From assembly GCA_019188255.1 (NCBI GenBank), contig JAETXT010000004.1, forward strand, positions 558,001 through 622,000: a DNA stretch of 64,000 bases, read 5' to 3'. Below, in pieces: positions 10,011 to 19,922 of the stretch. Source of the stretch: Verticillium longisporum (taxonomy: Eukaryota; Ascomycota; Sordariomycetes; Glomerellales; Plectosphaerellaceae). The notes under the pieces are model-generated. The model saw nothing but the letters and a program-made list of their open reading frames with translations. It made no database searches and had not been told where the DNA came from. A program made the position numbers and the translations under genes. Positions within the stretch are counted from its first letter, which is position 1. Each line of letters begins with the position of its first letter.

Positions 10011-11330
10011 ATGTCTCTGCTAGCTCAAGGTATCGTTGGTGGGATCGTGGGCATCACCACGACCTCAGCCATCATCAGCCTCAGGGTCGCCACAAACATC
10101 TTTCTCGCCGCGAGCGACACGGCCATTGTCGACACCCTGCTCCAGCTGATCCATCGATCTCTCGAAGCCCTCACCCAGAGCTTGAGCGGAGCAGCCTTGA
10201 TATGGAGGGGCATCTTCACCAACGGCACCAATGACACGAGCGTTCACTTTATCCTTAACCACCTCTCCGAGCTCTTCGCCTTTCTCTACGACATGTTCAA
10301 GCCCGCCAACGTCATCCCGCGGTTCCCCATTGGCTTCGGCAACGGCCAGGAAAATGCGAGCGTCGACAACCCCTACAACGAACTCGACCTCCGCCGCGAG
10401 GAGAACCGCCGAGCCTGCATCTACCAGGTTCAGCGCGTCGCCGTGACCCTGACCTCCATCCTCAAAATGGGCCGCGGGCCAGTCCCGCGCGGCGGCCTTG
10501 GCGACCTGCAGATGAACGCCCGCCTCCGCAGCGACTTTGACAAGGCCAACAACCCGCCACCCCCCACGTACGACGCCCGCCTCGAGCACGGGCAGAAGCC
10601 CATCTACCCCGACGAGCGGTGGCTCTTCATCAACGGCATCGCCAACGAGTTTGTCTGGTTCCAGCGCTCGTGCGACAAGCTCCGCGACACATTCCGGCGC
10701 GACGTCCGCGGCGTCTTCAACAGGAGCGACGGCTTCCTCTGGGACCTGATCGAGTGCTGCGGCGAGCGCAGCGCCGCCGACGCCGCGGGTAACGACATCA
10801 TCGCCCGCACGCAGAGCAGCAGGGCCGCGCAGGACGTCCTCGCCCGCGAGCTCGCCGCCGCGCTGTGGCCCGCCGACGGCGCCGGGCCGCCCGCCAAGGT
10901 CGTCATGGTCGCGCACTCGCAGGGCTGCCTGCTCCTGCGGCTCGCGCTGCACAGGCTCGTCAGGGACGGCGCCGGCCAGGCGCCGGCGAGGCGGAGGGAC
11001 ATGGCGGAGCGCCTGCACGTGTTCACGTTTGGGAACCCGAGCGTCGACTGGAGGGTCCTGGACGGCGGCGAGGTCCGCCCGCTGAGCGCCTATGCCAGGG
11101 TTACGGAGCACTTTGCGCACCGCGCCGACTTTGTGGCCATGCTGGGGTGCGTGACGCAGGCGGCTGGGGCCGAGTCGGGGTATGCTGGCGCGCCGGTCTT
11201 CTTCAGCAACGGGGGACGCGGGCATTTATTTGGGGCGCATTATTCGCTGGGTGCGGAGTCGTATGTTGACGGAGACAACTCGAAGTTGCTCAAGGCTGTG
11301 GCGGGAAGGCCTCTCTGGCTTGAAGAATGA
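10011..11330 (+). CDS. Alpha/beta-hydrolase-like protein (putative serine hydrolase)
   Basis: Single exon of 439 residues from ATG 10011. The frame is open further upstream, but that part lacks coding character and the chosen ATG precedes a hydrophobic start. MSLLAQGIVGGIVGITTTSA may be a membrane segment or signal anchor. The nucleophile motif of lipase-like hydrolases is VVMVAHSQGC with Ser303, where the usual first Gly of GxSxG is Ala. It is followed by LHVFTFGNPSVDW, a strand typical of lipases, and by AHYSLG near the C terminus, whose His could complete the triad; the acid is not assigned. The middle contains ERWLFINGIANE, common in fungal DUF676/PGAP1-like proteins. The substrate is unknown. 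It resembles conserved hypothetical proteins of filamentous fungi. Confidence 0.8.
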   Translation: MSLLAQGIVGGIVGITTTSAIISLRVATNIFLAASDTAIVDTLLQLIHRSLEALTQSLSGAALIWRGIFTNGTNDTSVHFILNHLSELFAFLYDMFKPANVIPRFPIGFGNGQENASVDNPYNELDLRREENRRACIYQVQRVAVTLTSILKMGRGPVPRGGLGDLQMNARLRSDFDKANNPPPPTYDARLEHGQKPIYPDERWLFINGIANEFVWFQRSCDKLRDTFRRDVRGVFNRSDGFLWDLIECCGERSAADAAGNDIIARTQSSRAAQDVLARELAAALWPADGAGPPAKVVMVAHSQGCLLLRLALHRLVRDGAGQAPARRRDMAERLHVFTFGNPSVDWRVLDGGEVRPLSAYARVTEHFAHRADFVAMLGCVTQAAGAESGYAGAPVFFSNGGRGHLFGAHYSLGAESYVDGDNSKLLKAVAGRPLWLEE

Positions 11331-13700
11331 TGCACCCAGTGGCATGACGGGGGGCGAGAAAGGCGCCTGAGACGGCGAGTGGCCTGTTCTGATTCGCAAT
11401 GATTAATGATCGCCCGCGAGGATTAGAACCACGACACATGCCGGGGCTGAAATCATATGGTTTACACCGCGATAGGTTAGGCAACGTATCTTATGCAGTA
11501 TTCCTTGATTGCCGGGCGCCTCAGCTAAGCCGGAACTTCTTATGATGCGCTGTTGATGCGCTCCTCGATTCCGTCGACGACCAGCCAGACACTCCGGACA
11601 GGCAAGTCATGGTAGCCCGTAGCCTGCCACAGCTGCTCCTCGGCTCGACCAATGCGTGGTACGCCATACTGACGGAGGACGAGAACCAAATTCTGGTACT
11701 GGAGATCGAAGGTAAATTGAATTAGCGGTAGATATCTAGTATAAGCGACTCTATGAGCGTCAGATTTTCTATCAATAGCTTGGTAGTGTATTTAAGTGGC
11801 TCCCGAGATCCTAATCCTGATGAAACTTTTACCCTAACCCTAGTCAGTTCACAGTGGAAACAAACTATAACTGCTGAGGAATAGAGACTAGTTTGCTAAA
11901 TGATGATAAGATGGATAGCTCGAATAGTGGGATCCTCAATGCCTCCTCGGTGGTCCTTGGCTGAATGGTACAATTAATATGCCTAAACTTATGTCTCTGA
12001 TGTAGAGGGGAGTCTTGGCGAAGGTGACCTATTTCGGACTGCATCTTGTGCTCATATTGAACGATTCAGAAGATACTGTGAAGGTGGATCGAATCATCCG
12101 ACTGGGCCATATTGAAGATGTGAACCTCGAGTAAAGCTTCCTGGCGGATTGGCACACGGCCGAAACGATGAGGCTTCACCTTGCCCTCCTCTCTGAATTG
12201 TCTGAGTGAGGGGACTTCTTTTCCTCCGACGATTTAGCCTTGGGTTGGTAGTATGGGACAAGTCTACGTAGCCATTCGGCCATTCCCTGATCTGCCTGGG
12301 AGATAGGCATCATCAGACGCGATTTCCGATGTGGGCTTCTCAGCCGGAGCCGATGGAGTCTTCGCTGCACAAACACCATGCGCGCTGCGACTGCAGAAAC
12401 GTTAGAAGGCTTGCTCAACACCTGTCAGCATCCCTATCTCATGTACTTAGCCGGCTTCTGGATTTCACCCGGTTCATATGTGCGATCCCAAGTTCACGAT
12501 TCGCCTTCGGGAATTTGCCACCACAAAATCTGCTTGACTTCGGCTCTGCTTGGGAATTCCCGATAACGGGTTTCCCGGCAAACACGTAAGAGCGTGGCTG
12601 ACACCGACAGAAGACCGCACGAAAACACTGCTACGGATGCGATCGACGCGGCTAATGCCTTGCGAATTCGTGAACGGGCATGGGGTCTTTCTATGGATTT
12701 AGGACATTGGGCTCCAGTGAGCATCCGCGGACACCGAAGCCATGACGATTATCGCGACAACGCACTCAGAAAGCCCGGATGATGGCTTGGAATATGCAGC
12801 CTCCCGTCGCGATGAGGACTTCCCAATGTGTAACGCCGGCAACACCCCAGGGTGGATATAGAACGCTACTTGCGATCAGCAGAGAGCATCGAGAGCAGCA
12901 AACTTGAGCAACGTAGGGAGGCCTTGGGAGGTATCTAGAAAAAAAAAATGCTTCGGATTGTTGGCGCCCACACGACACGTGAAACAATAGTTGGAGTGGG
13001 CGAGAAGTGGGCGCGACGCCGGGTCGGTGAGCTGTTCAAGCGGTTGTCGCACGATGTGGCTGAGATCTTCGGACTCCGTATCAACGCCTGGGTTTTCTTG
13101 CCACGCTGAGTGGGATCGGTATGCGGCAATCATCACCCTAGCACGGGGTGACATGTTTGTAGGTGCTGATTGCTTCACGACAATCAGCTGCACCTGATCT
13201 TTCGGAGAACCGTCTGGCTTTTGGAGGTGCCAGAAATCGCCACGAACACATCAAAGCAAATCATCGAGCTCCTAGGAGAAGACGCTTTGTAGACGGAACT
13301 TGACATGTGCTGCGCAGCTTGTTTGGACAGCATCAAGATATCATGTTACGCGAGTAGGGCATCGCTATTCACCTACATTGCTCCTTCTGCAGCGGCTTTA
13401 GCCACGCGAACAGCCATAACAGTTCTCAGGCACTGAAATACTCGTAGCGCAGTATCAACTTTTCCCTATCCAGCAGCTGCCTTCGGCAGCTGTACCTGAC
13501 AGGCGTGCTCTTCACCCGAGGTGCCGCAACGCGCCATTCTCTGCAATATCTACCCTTTCCGATTAGACCTGGACAGGAGAAGCCTTCGCAAAGACCATCC
13601 ACTCTGTCTCGAACTTCCAGTCCCGTTTGTTCTCAAGCTCACACCCGCCCTCTCCTGTGACCCTCATGTTCTCGCCACCAGCGACTTTGTCAATGCCGCT
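11331..13700. other. Long gene-poor stretch with possible coding relics
   Basis: About 2.4 kb without a supportable gene. The part 11720-12120 is AT-rich with many stops in all frames. A 59-codon open stretch at 11546-11725 looks coding in composition (see the separate entry). A T-arm-like sequence near 11420-11440 does not fold as a tRNA. Confidence 0.5.
11546..11725 (+). other. Orphan coding-like segment, possible gene relic
   Basis: A frame without an ATG that runs from a stop at 11543-11545 to TAG at 11723-11725 and includes VARSLPQLLLGSTNAWYAIL. The composition looks protein-coding, and GGTAAAT near its end could be a donor, but flanking exons are not found. It may be a remnant exon. 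No family was recognised. Confidence 0.25.
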
Positions 13701-14897
13701 CTAGATGAATTGTTTGACGTCCTCGTTCCCCATTCCAATTCTGGCAACAGGGCATGCCGAGAAGACGCAAGTCCCGAGCTGAATGATAGCCGTACCAAAT
13801 CCTTTGTGACACCATTGAACGTCGTCGTGGGAGAAAAGCCAGTATCCGTGCCACGCCGAGTGTGCGAGGACTGACACAAGTTCGCGACAGTCGTCGGTTA
13901 GAGCCAGCAGATCCTTCGTCTGTTTCTGGGCGGTGATGGGGTGGCATCTGATCGAGGATTTCTCGGTCGTGACATATGTGACCCTGTCGTTGCTCTCAGC
14001 ACCGCCGTCGCCGGGGACCATTTTGGATCGCATGACTGCTGCATTAACCTGGAAAGTGACCTCTTTGCCATCATCAGTCTTCAAGACATGGTCCATCCAA
14101 TTGGTGTGGTCTTTGCGCGTTCCTAGGAGCTTGGCTTTGTCGCTGACGATGCTGCGTGGACTGTTGTCGGGTGCGGTGTCGTTGCCGTTCTTTCCTTTGA
14201 TGCCCCAGTCTTCTACTTCGGACTCCTCTTCGGCGTTGGGGTCTGGTTTCTGCGGGTCTTCAACTTGCCACTGAGCGGGAGTCTGGGTGCGGAATCCGTC
14301 GCAGTCTTGAAAGCATTCATCGCAGTACTTGTTCCCACGAGCCTCAATACGTCCATCAACGACGGAACTGCCAAGGTCGAAGGCGCGGCGGAGAATTGCC
14401 GCCCCATCTCCGTTTCCGATGTACGTCTTGTCGTATACGAGGGCTTTGACTGCACAGGTGCCGGTTGATGCGAGGGTGAAGAGCTTCGGATAGTCCTCAG
14501 CAGGATCCAGGAACCATCGTCTGTCCTCAGCACCAAAGTATTCCAGGAGAGCTTTGCAGTCAGAGACAAGAGGAGAGTCGGTGGATGTGTGAACTGAATC
14601 GTAAACGGAGCCTCCGCAATGGGTGATGGCTTCGTTGGCCTTTTCAACTGTGAAATGATCGCCGTCCTCTGTGGTTGCCAGTGCAGGAACGGTGATTATG
14701 ATGCTGGAACCGTTGGAGATGCGAAAAGAGAGGGTGGTCGGGTCATCCACTGAACGGTTGATCTTTGTGCTGTCTGAATTCTCTACTGTATCTTTGGCAT
14801 GGCCGGGCGACAAGGCTGGATGCTGGACGCTGAAAGCCCAGGCGTGTACAACCAAGAGGCCGACAAGAAGCTTCTTGAGCATGATGGAAGATGTCAC
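13701..14897 (-). CDS. Secreted protein with two Hce2 (Ecp2-like) domains
   Basis: Single exon of 398 residues with a signal peptide (MTSSIMLKKLLVGLLVVHAWA; ATG 14882 is an alternative start). Two Cys-containing halves match the Hce2 pattern, the domain named from the Cladosporium Ecp2 effector: Cys, SPLVSDC, Trp, then TGTCAV...IGNGD. The first copy spans about residues 90-190 with SPLVSDCKALLEYFGAEDRR. The second spans about 305-398 and ends with GTCVFSACPVARIGMGNEDV, close to the family's GxCAFGV and IGNxDI strands. An acidic, Pro-rich linker joins them. Ecp2-type proteins act in the apoplast and can provoke host cell death, but Hce2 proteins also occur in non-pathogens as proposed antagonistic proteins, so the role here is inference. 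The gene appears intact and isolated. Confidence 0.75.
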   Translation of the reverse strand: MTSSIMLKKLLVGLLVVHAWAFSVQHPALSPGHAKDTVENSDSTKINRSVDDPTTLSFRISNGSSIIITVPALATTEDGDHFTVEKANEAITHCGGSVYDSVHTSTDSPLVSDCKALLEYFGAEDRRWFLDPAEDYPKLFTLASTGTCAVKALVYDKTYIGNGDGAAILRRAFDLGSSVVDGRIEARGNKYCDECFQDCDGFRTQTPAQWQVEDPQKPDPNAEEESEVEDWGIKGKNGNDTAPDNSPRSIVSDKAKLLGTRKDHTNWMDHVLKTDDGKEVTFQVNAAVMRSKMVPGDGGAESNDRVTYVTTEKSSIRCHPITAQKQTKDLLALTDDCRELVSVLAHSAWHGYWLFSHDDVQWCHKGFGTAIIQLGTCVFSACPVARIGMGNEDVKQFI

Positions 14898-15757
14898 CTC
14901 TCGTGCTTGAAGGTTTCGTTGACAGGTATTCTGTGTGAATAAGGTCCTTTTGCAATGATGGACTTCTGCTTTGAGGTGGTGGTTGTTGGAAGGCCTTAGA
15001 GTAGGCAGTTTGGTAGATTGCAGAATGTGAATTGCGGCAGGGCATGCCTTTTAAGAGAATTGGATCGTCAGTGAATGTGGGCAGCCTTGAGTGAATCATC
15101 AAGCAGGGAAAGAACCCCAGGGGACAGTGTAAAACTGACGGATTTAGGGAAGGAAGAGGATAGCAGCGAAGAAGTCGAAGCTTACCCTTTACAGACCTTG
15201 GTGCTTGAGATTTACTCTGTTATGGGTCGATGGCATTACTCTACTCGAGGCATCTTCAAGAAAGGATCACACGCATTAAGCAGTGGCGATGGCCACGTGG
15301 ACAACCTCCGTATATCATTGATTCTGGGTGGTAGAGTTGCTTACCATTGGCGCGGACACCATAAAGCAAACGAAGGGAGCATCCGACGTTGCGGACTCGT
15401 GCGTCGGTGTACTACGTTCCACTGCTTGAGTCCATGTCTGGCATCGACGCTGAAGCATCGAGCTGCATTGATACCCAGAGCTTTTCGCACATTGGAGGTA
15501 GGTCATCTAAAAAATACCGGAAAAGTCGGCGTCTCAAACCCGGTGTGAACTATTTATCCCAATGATCTCTAAACTTATGGGAATACGCATGCTTGAAATC
15601 AGCTTTCACATGGTTCACCCTGAGTTCAAAATATGTTGTAGGCAACAGGACAACCTTTTGAGCGGATCCGAGTTTAGAGCAAGGAACCGGAATACCAAGC
15701 TGAAAAGAATATGATCCACTGTGGAGGCAGCCGTCTTTCAACAGTTGCAACCTGCCT
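14898..15757. other. Intergenic with the promoter of the Hce2-like gene
   Basis: About 860 nt. No coherent ORF and no obvious TATA box near the Hce2-like start. Confidence 0.45.
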
Positions 15758-15830
15758 GCCCGGCTAGCTCAATCGGTAGAGCGTGAGACTCTTAATCTCA
15801 AGGTTGGGGGTTCGAGCCCCCCGTTGGGCT
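15758..15830 (+). tRNA. tRNA-Lys(CTT)
   Basis: A full cloverleaf can be drawn by eye. The acceptor GCCCGGC pairs with GTTGGGC; D-arm TAGCTCAATCGGTAGAGC; anticodon stem GTGAGA...TCTCA with loop CTCTTAA (anticodon CTT); T-arm GGGGGTTCGAGCCCCC. No intron. A pol III stretch of T residues follows within about 25 nt (CTTTTG) but is weak. Confidence 0.95.
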
Positions 15831-16194
15831 CAATTCCTGACGCACCTCCTTTGAGGCCTTCACTTTTGCCGAATCTCACCTTTTGTTGTCCGAAGCCACA
15901 TTTACGATTCACAGCTCACTCGCGACGTAGGACATCCAAGCGCAATCAACAAAGTACAACATGGAATGCACCTTAGCTGTTTGAGTATAGCTTGTAATCT
16001 CTTGTTTTGTTCTCATGATGTCTGGATTTATCTTGGGCTTTTGCAGCTCCTTATGGGCTAGCTAGCAAGTGTTTACCAATCCAGCCTCGTCCCATAGATG
16101 CTGGATGGCGAGGTGCAGCATGCCACTCAAGACGTGCTGCCATTTCGCTAGCTTCCCTCCAAGCTCCTTGAAAAGCATAACGGTTCCAAAGCCC
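15831..16194. other. Intergenic
   Basis: About 360 nt between tRNA-Lys and the 3' end of the small zinc protein. No feature recognised. Confidence 0.5.
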
Positions 16195-16464
16195 CTACCA
16201 AATATAGTTTCTCGGGTGCTCATCCCCGACTTCGGCGCAAAGGTCGCATTTCTGATGGTCGCACCGCTTGGCGGCACGATTCTTGCATCTCTCACCAGGG
16301 ATGTTGTGGTCCTGACCGCAGTGGCAGCATGTCCACCGTCCCGGGTTGGGGTGGCCGCGACGGCAATTGCCGCACTTGAAGTGGGTGCAGCTGAGGAGAG
16401 TTGGGCACATCTGATGGTTCATGAGAACCGTCTGATTTCTGCAGAGACAGCATTCGAAGCCCAT
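16195..16464 (-). CDS. Small Cys/His-rich protein, probable zinc-binding
   Basis: An 89-residue single-exon protein from ATG 16464. It has at least five CxxC-type pairs: CCLC, CGNC, CCHC, then KRCDHQKC and CDLC, with His in between (MNHQMC, CTHFKC, DHN). The spacing and the RRGHPNPGRWTCCHCGQ segment resemble small zinc-ribbon proteins scattered in Sordariomycete genomes that have no known function. Two structural zinc sites are likely. There is no signal peptide or membrane segment. The Cys density and clean ATG-to-stop frame argue for a real gene, but conservation cannot be tested here. Confidence 0.6.
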   Translation of the reverse strand: MGFECCLCRNQTVLMNHQMCPTLLSCTHFKCGNCRRGHPNPGRWTCCHCGQDHNIPGERCKNRAAKRCDHQKCDLCAEVGDEHPRNYIW

Positions 16465-17792
16465 TTTTCCTTGATGTGGGGGGTATTGTACTTGTCAAGT
16501 TGGCGATGGTCTTTTTGCTTGTCTGATTGAGACTGGTTATTCACTTTATCAATGGTGTTTTATTTTGATAAATGGAATCCTTCATCGAGCAAAAACAGTC
16601 TTTCTATTTATTGCCTTTCGCCGCTGGGTGGAAGAAGACTTGAATGGTCGACGGAGACGATGAATGGTGTGCAAATGGCACAGGCACGACCTGGCCCTGA
16701 CCATGAATTTACGTAGAAATTGCGGTTCAGAACAGTCAACGGCGTCCCTTGACGCCAATCACTAATCATGGGCTTGGGATGGACACGTGAATTATCTTGC
16801 CAGAAAAGTGATGATGCCCATCACGCAGGCTCAGATTCACCTAGGCCCAGCAATGGCTGGTAGTACTGGTCTCTCTCAGCAAGCAAAGGAATATCACCCG
16901 TCGAGCAGCACTAGAGGGTAAGATTTTCAGGTAGAGCGACCAAGAAGGTTACAGACACCACAAATTCGTGCCGTATTGTTACGGGTCAGAACACGTTGCC
17001 TGGATGCACATTATTCGGCTTGCTATAGCACCTTCGTCCCACAAGCAACACATGTCTCTCCATTGTGGTAGTGGAAACTCATCAAACTCCATGCACTAGT
17101 GGCCGGTTGGGAGTACAGTGAAGTCCCCTTCACCTGTTGCTACATGCTCGGCCATGGCCATGCGCTGGAATATTGTCGAGCATGTCCCGTTCAGCAACCC
17201 CTAGCCTAGATCACGTTTCCCTAAGAATGTTCCTTCAGCTGTTGGGCACCCGACAAGATGGTTCACGATGCCACAAACGTCGCGGAAACGACGGGTAGTC
17301 CCGGCCCCTGTTATCTGGGTCATGGGACAATCTTCAGCATCCTTCTCCACGGGGCCTGCATAGCGCTAAGTTGAAAAGGGACCCAGAGGACCACACCACC
17401 ACAGGCGCTGACGGGCGCCATTTCGGCAACCCTTACAACAAAGAACAAGCCCACATCGTCCGCCGCCTATAGCAGCATCGCGTCCACGTCGTCCCCCGAA
17501 AATTTCCACACACTGCAGTGGGGAACTCTAAACAGCCCAGCCGTCGTGTCAGTAGTCGGGGCCCAGAATGGGGGGGCGGGGGGCATCAGAAGCCAACTGG
17601 CACTGATTCCCCTCTAACGCCAGCTGGCTGAATGAGGGGATTTTTTCCCGCAATGTGGCAGAGTTTCGCGCGATGTCATCTGCCCGTCCGTTGTTTCGGT
17701 AATCGTTGCTTGCACCCCCGAAGCTTGACGTCCGTGGAGCCGAGATCCAAATCTTGTCTCAAGCCAGTTCTCAACGCCCTCCGAAAACCGCC
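16465..17792. other. Intergenic between divergent genes
   Basis: About 1.3 kb between the minus-strand zinc protein and the plus-strand methyltransferase. It contains a poly-G tract at 17570-17582. No ORF with recognisable content and no RNA gene. Confidence 0.5.
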
Positions 17793-19259
17793 ATGGTCGC
17801 CGCCAACAACGACACGGCACAGTTCCGTGATGATCTCCGCCGTCTGACGCCTGAGCTCCTCAGCTCGGTGCTGGACTACACGTCCGTTTCCAACGTTGAC
17901 GATGATGTGGCGGCGAGGAACAAGATTGTCGCGGCGGCGCAAGCCATCATTGAAGCCGCTCGCCCGCCGCAGCCGCAATGGATGAACCAGTCTGCTGCGT
18001 GCGCCGAGTTTGTAGCACTGCGCCTGTTCATTGATTGGGGTGCTTTCGAAGCGATCCCCATCGAGGGCAGCATCACATACCAGGAGCTCGCCGACAAGGT
18101 CGATGCCGAGGTTCAGCTCGTTCGTGCGTGCTTGACTCCGTCGTTTGGAGAATGGCATGATCTGACTGATGGCAGTTCGCTTTGCGTGGATCATGGTGTC
18201 TACAGGACTTCTCGAACAGATCGGCGAGGATAGAGTCGCTCACACGGAAAGGTCGAGACAGATTACGCAGCATGGCCCTCTCAGGAGCATGTGGTCATTA
18301 ATGTGAGTCTGACGCCTATCTCATAGAGGTCGTCGGGGAACTATAGGCTCTGACGGTCTCAGGTTTGATAACTCGTTCATGGGTTCTGCGTCCATGCCTG
18401 AGTACTTCCGCATTTATGGTCGGAAAGAACCCGTAGGACCAGCACATGTTCCGTTCACCTTCGCACATGGCGCCCCTGACAAGGCATTTTGGGAGGTCCT
18501 CAATTCGGATCCCAAGCGCATGAGAACCTTCATGGAAGCCATGACGAACGTTGACAAACAAGTGCCCCTCATGGGCCCTCATCTTGGGCTCTACGACTTC
18601 GACTGGGTGGCGGAGGCTGCGAAGAATGTACCCTCGGACCGACCGCTGCTCGTCGACGTCGGCGGAGGCAAAGGTCACGTTATGAAGACCTTCTGCGATG
18701 GCAACACCCCTTTGACGCTCGACAGATGCGTCCTGCAGGATCTACCGCCAATCATCGAGCACAATAAGGCAGATGTCAACTCGGGACTTGGGGGAGCCAC
18801 ACTGATGGCGATCGATTTTCATAAAGAGCAACCAGTTCAAGGTACTTTCGTTCTGGGGCTGCCAAGGTGAAATCGGAACTGACAGCGATAGGTGCACTGA
18901 TCTATTACATTCGACACTGCCTTCATAACTACGGTGATGAGGCCGTCATCGGCATCATGAAGCACACGGCGGCGGCTATGGCTGATGATAGCAAACTCCT
19001 CATTGCAGAGTACATCATGTCAAATCCACCAAGCAAGTTCGCTATCTGGATGGATTTCATCATGTGCATGACGGGCGGAAAGGAGCGCACAAAGACCATG
19101 TGGCACGAGGTCACAGCCCAGGCCGCCCACAACATAGTTGCGTTCCACGGAGTAGACATCTCTCACGATGGACACGTCGTCATAGAGTGCGTAAAGGCGG
19201 GTGACCCCTCACCCCCGACAGCGCGGCTACGGCGTGAGAACGCTTGGCTTGCCTGTTAA
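17793..19259 (+). CDS. SAM-dependent O-methyltransferase (COMT-like, PF00891 type)
   Basis: Four exons: 17793-18123, 18176-18302, 18363-18841 and 18892-19259, with introns of 52, 60 and 50 nt; all phases agree, giving 434 residues. The N-terminal part is the helical dimerisation domain. The SAM-binding glycine loop is LLVDVGGGKGHVM, followed by VLQDLPPIIEHN. The segment YYIRHCLHNYGDE carries the His expected to act as the catalytic base in COMT-type enzymes, and KLLIAEYIMSN follows as in the family. Such enzymes methylate hydroxyl groups of aromatic or polyketide metabolites. The flavin monooxygenase starts 663 nt downstream on the same strand, so the two could form a small tailoring pair; no polyketide or peptide synthase lies in the window. 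The gene looks intact. Confidence 0.9.
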
Positions 19260-19922
19260 TATGATGCCATCCAAGCCTCCATGTGAGCCAATCTTTTCCG
19301 TTCGTCCCATATCACATCACAGCCCACATACAGAAGGTCCTGGACACCACGCCAGACAAAGGTCGCAAAACCCGAACGCTACGCTGCGCTGCAGAAAGGC
19401 GGACTAGACTCCGTAGTTGCCAACAATGGGGGTATCCATTGGCTCCACGCACAGCACGAGCTAGGCCGCGCCGGCTTATACGCTTCTTGGGGCAACAAGT
19501 TCATGCATGCGATGCGCTAGTTGGCCCCTGTCTCGCCCCTCCAACCTGATCGCAACCCTGTCCTGGCAGGACACATGTGAGCCAGGCCTGCGGGACCCTC
19601 TTTACGTCGTCCTGTCACTGCGTCGTGTGCTGGCCGGTTGGTTCTCTGGCGCCGGGCTTCGTTGGCTTTGCCCGCTGCTCTCGTATGGATCTAGACTGAG
19701 TAGTGGGAAATAACCTAGATCTAAAGGACCCAGTCCAAGGCGGCCGCCTGGCTGCTTTTAGGAAGTGGGAGAGCGCGTAGAATCTCCCGTCCAGCCGTCC
19801 AGGGAACCCTTCCCCTTCTTCCCTCCTCCATTTCCCGGCCCTCGGTCCTTTTTGTCAGGCACCTTTTGTCAAGGTTGCCCCCATTCTCCCAGCCCAATAG
19901 CCCAGTCGCCAGCTTAAGAACA
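19260..19922. other. Intergenic between methyltransferase and monooxygenase
   Basis: 663 nt in tandem orientation. A pyrimidine-rich stretch (19795-19860) precedes the monooxygenase start. No other feature. Confidence 0.5.

Noticed and set aside
10065..11225. 386-codon minus-strand ORF opposite the hydrolase-like gene
   Set aside because: Low-complexity antisense shadow; no domain seen.
11405..11475. tRNA-like sequence on the minus strand (GTGGTTCTAATCC T-arm look)
   Set aside because: No matching acceptor stem and no plausible anticodon arm; at most a relic.
12876..13193. 105-codon minus-strand ORF
   Set aside because: No recognisable domain or exon partners; surrounded by non-coding sequence.
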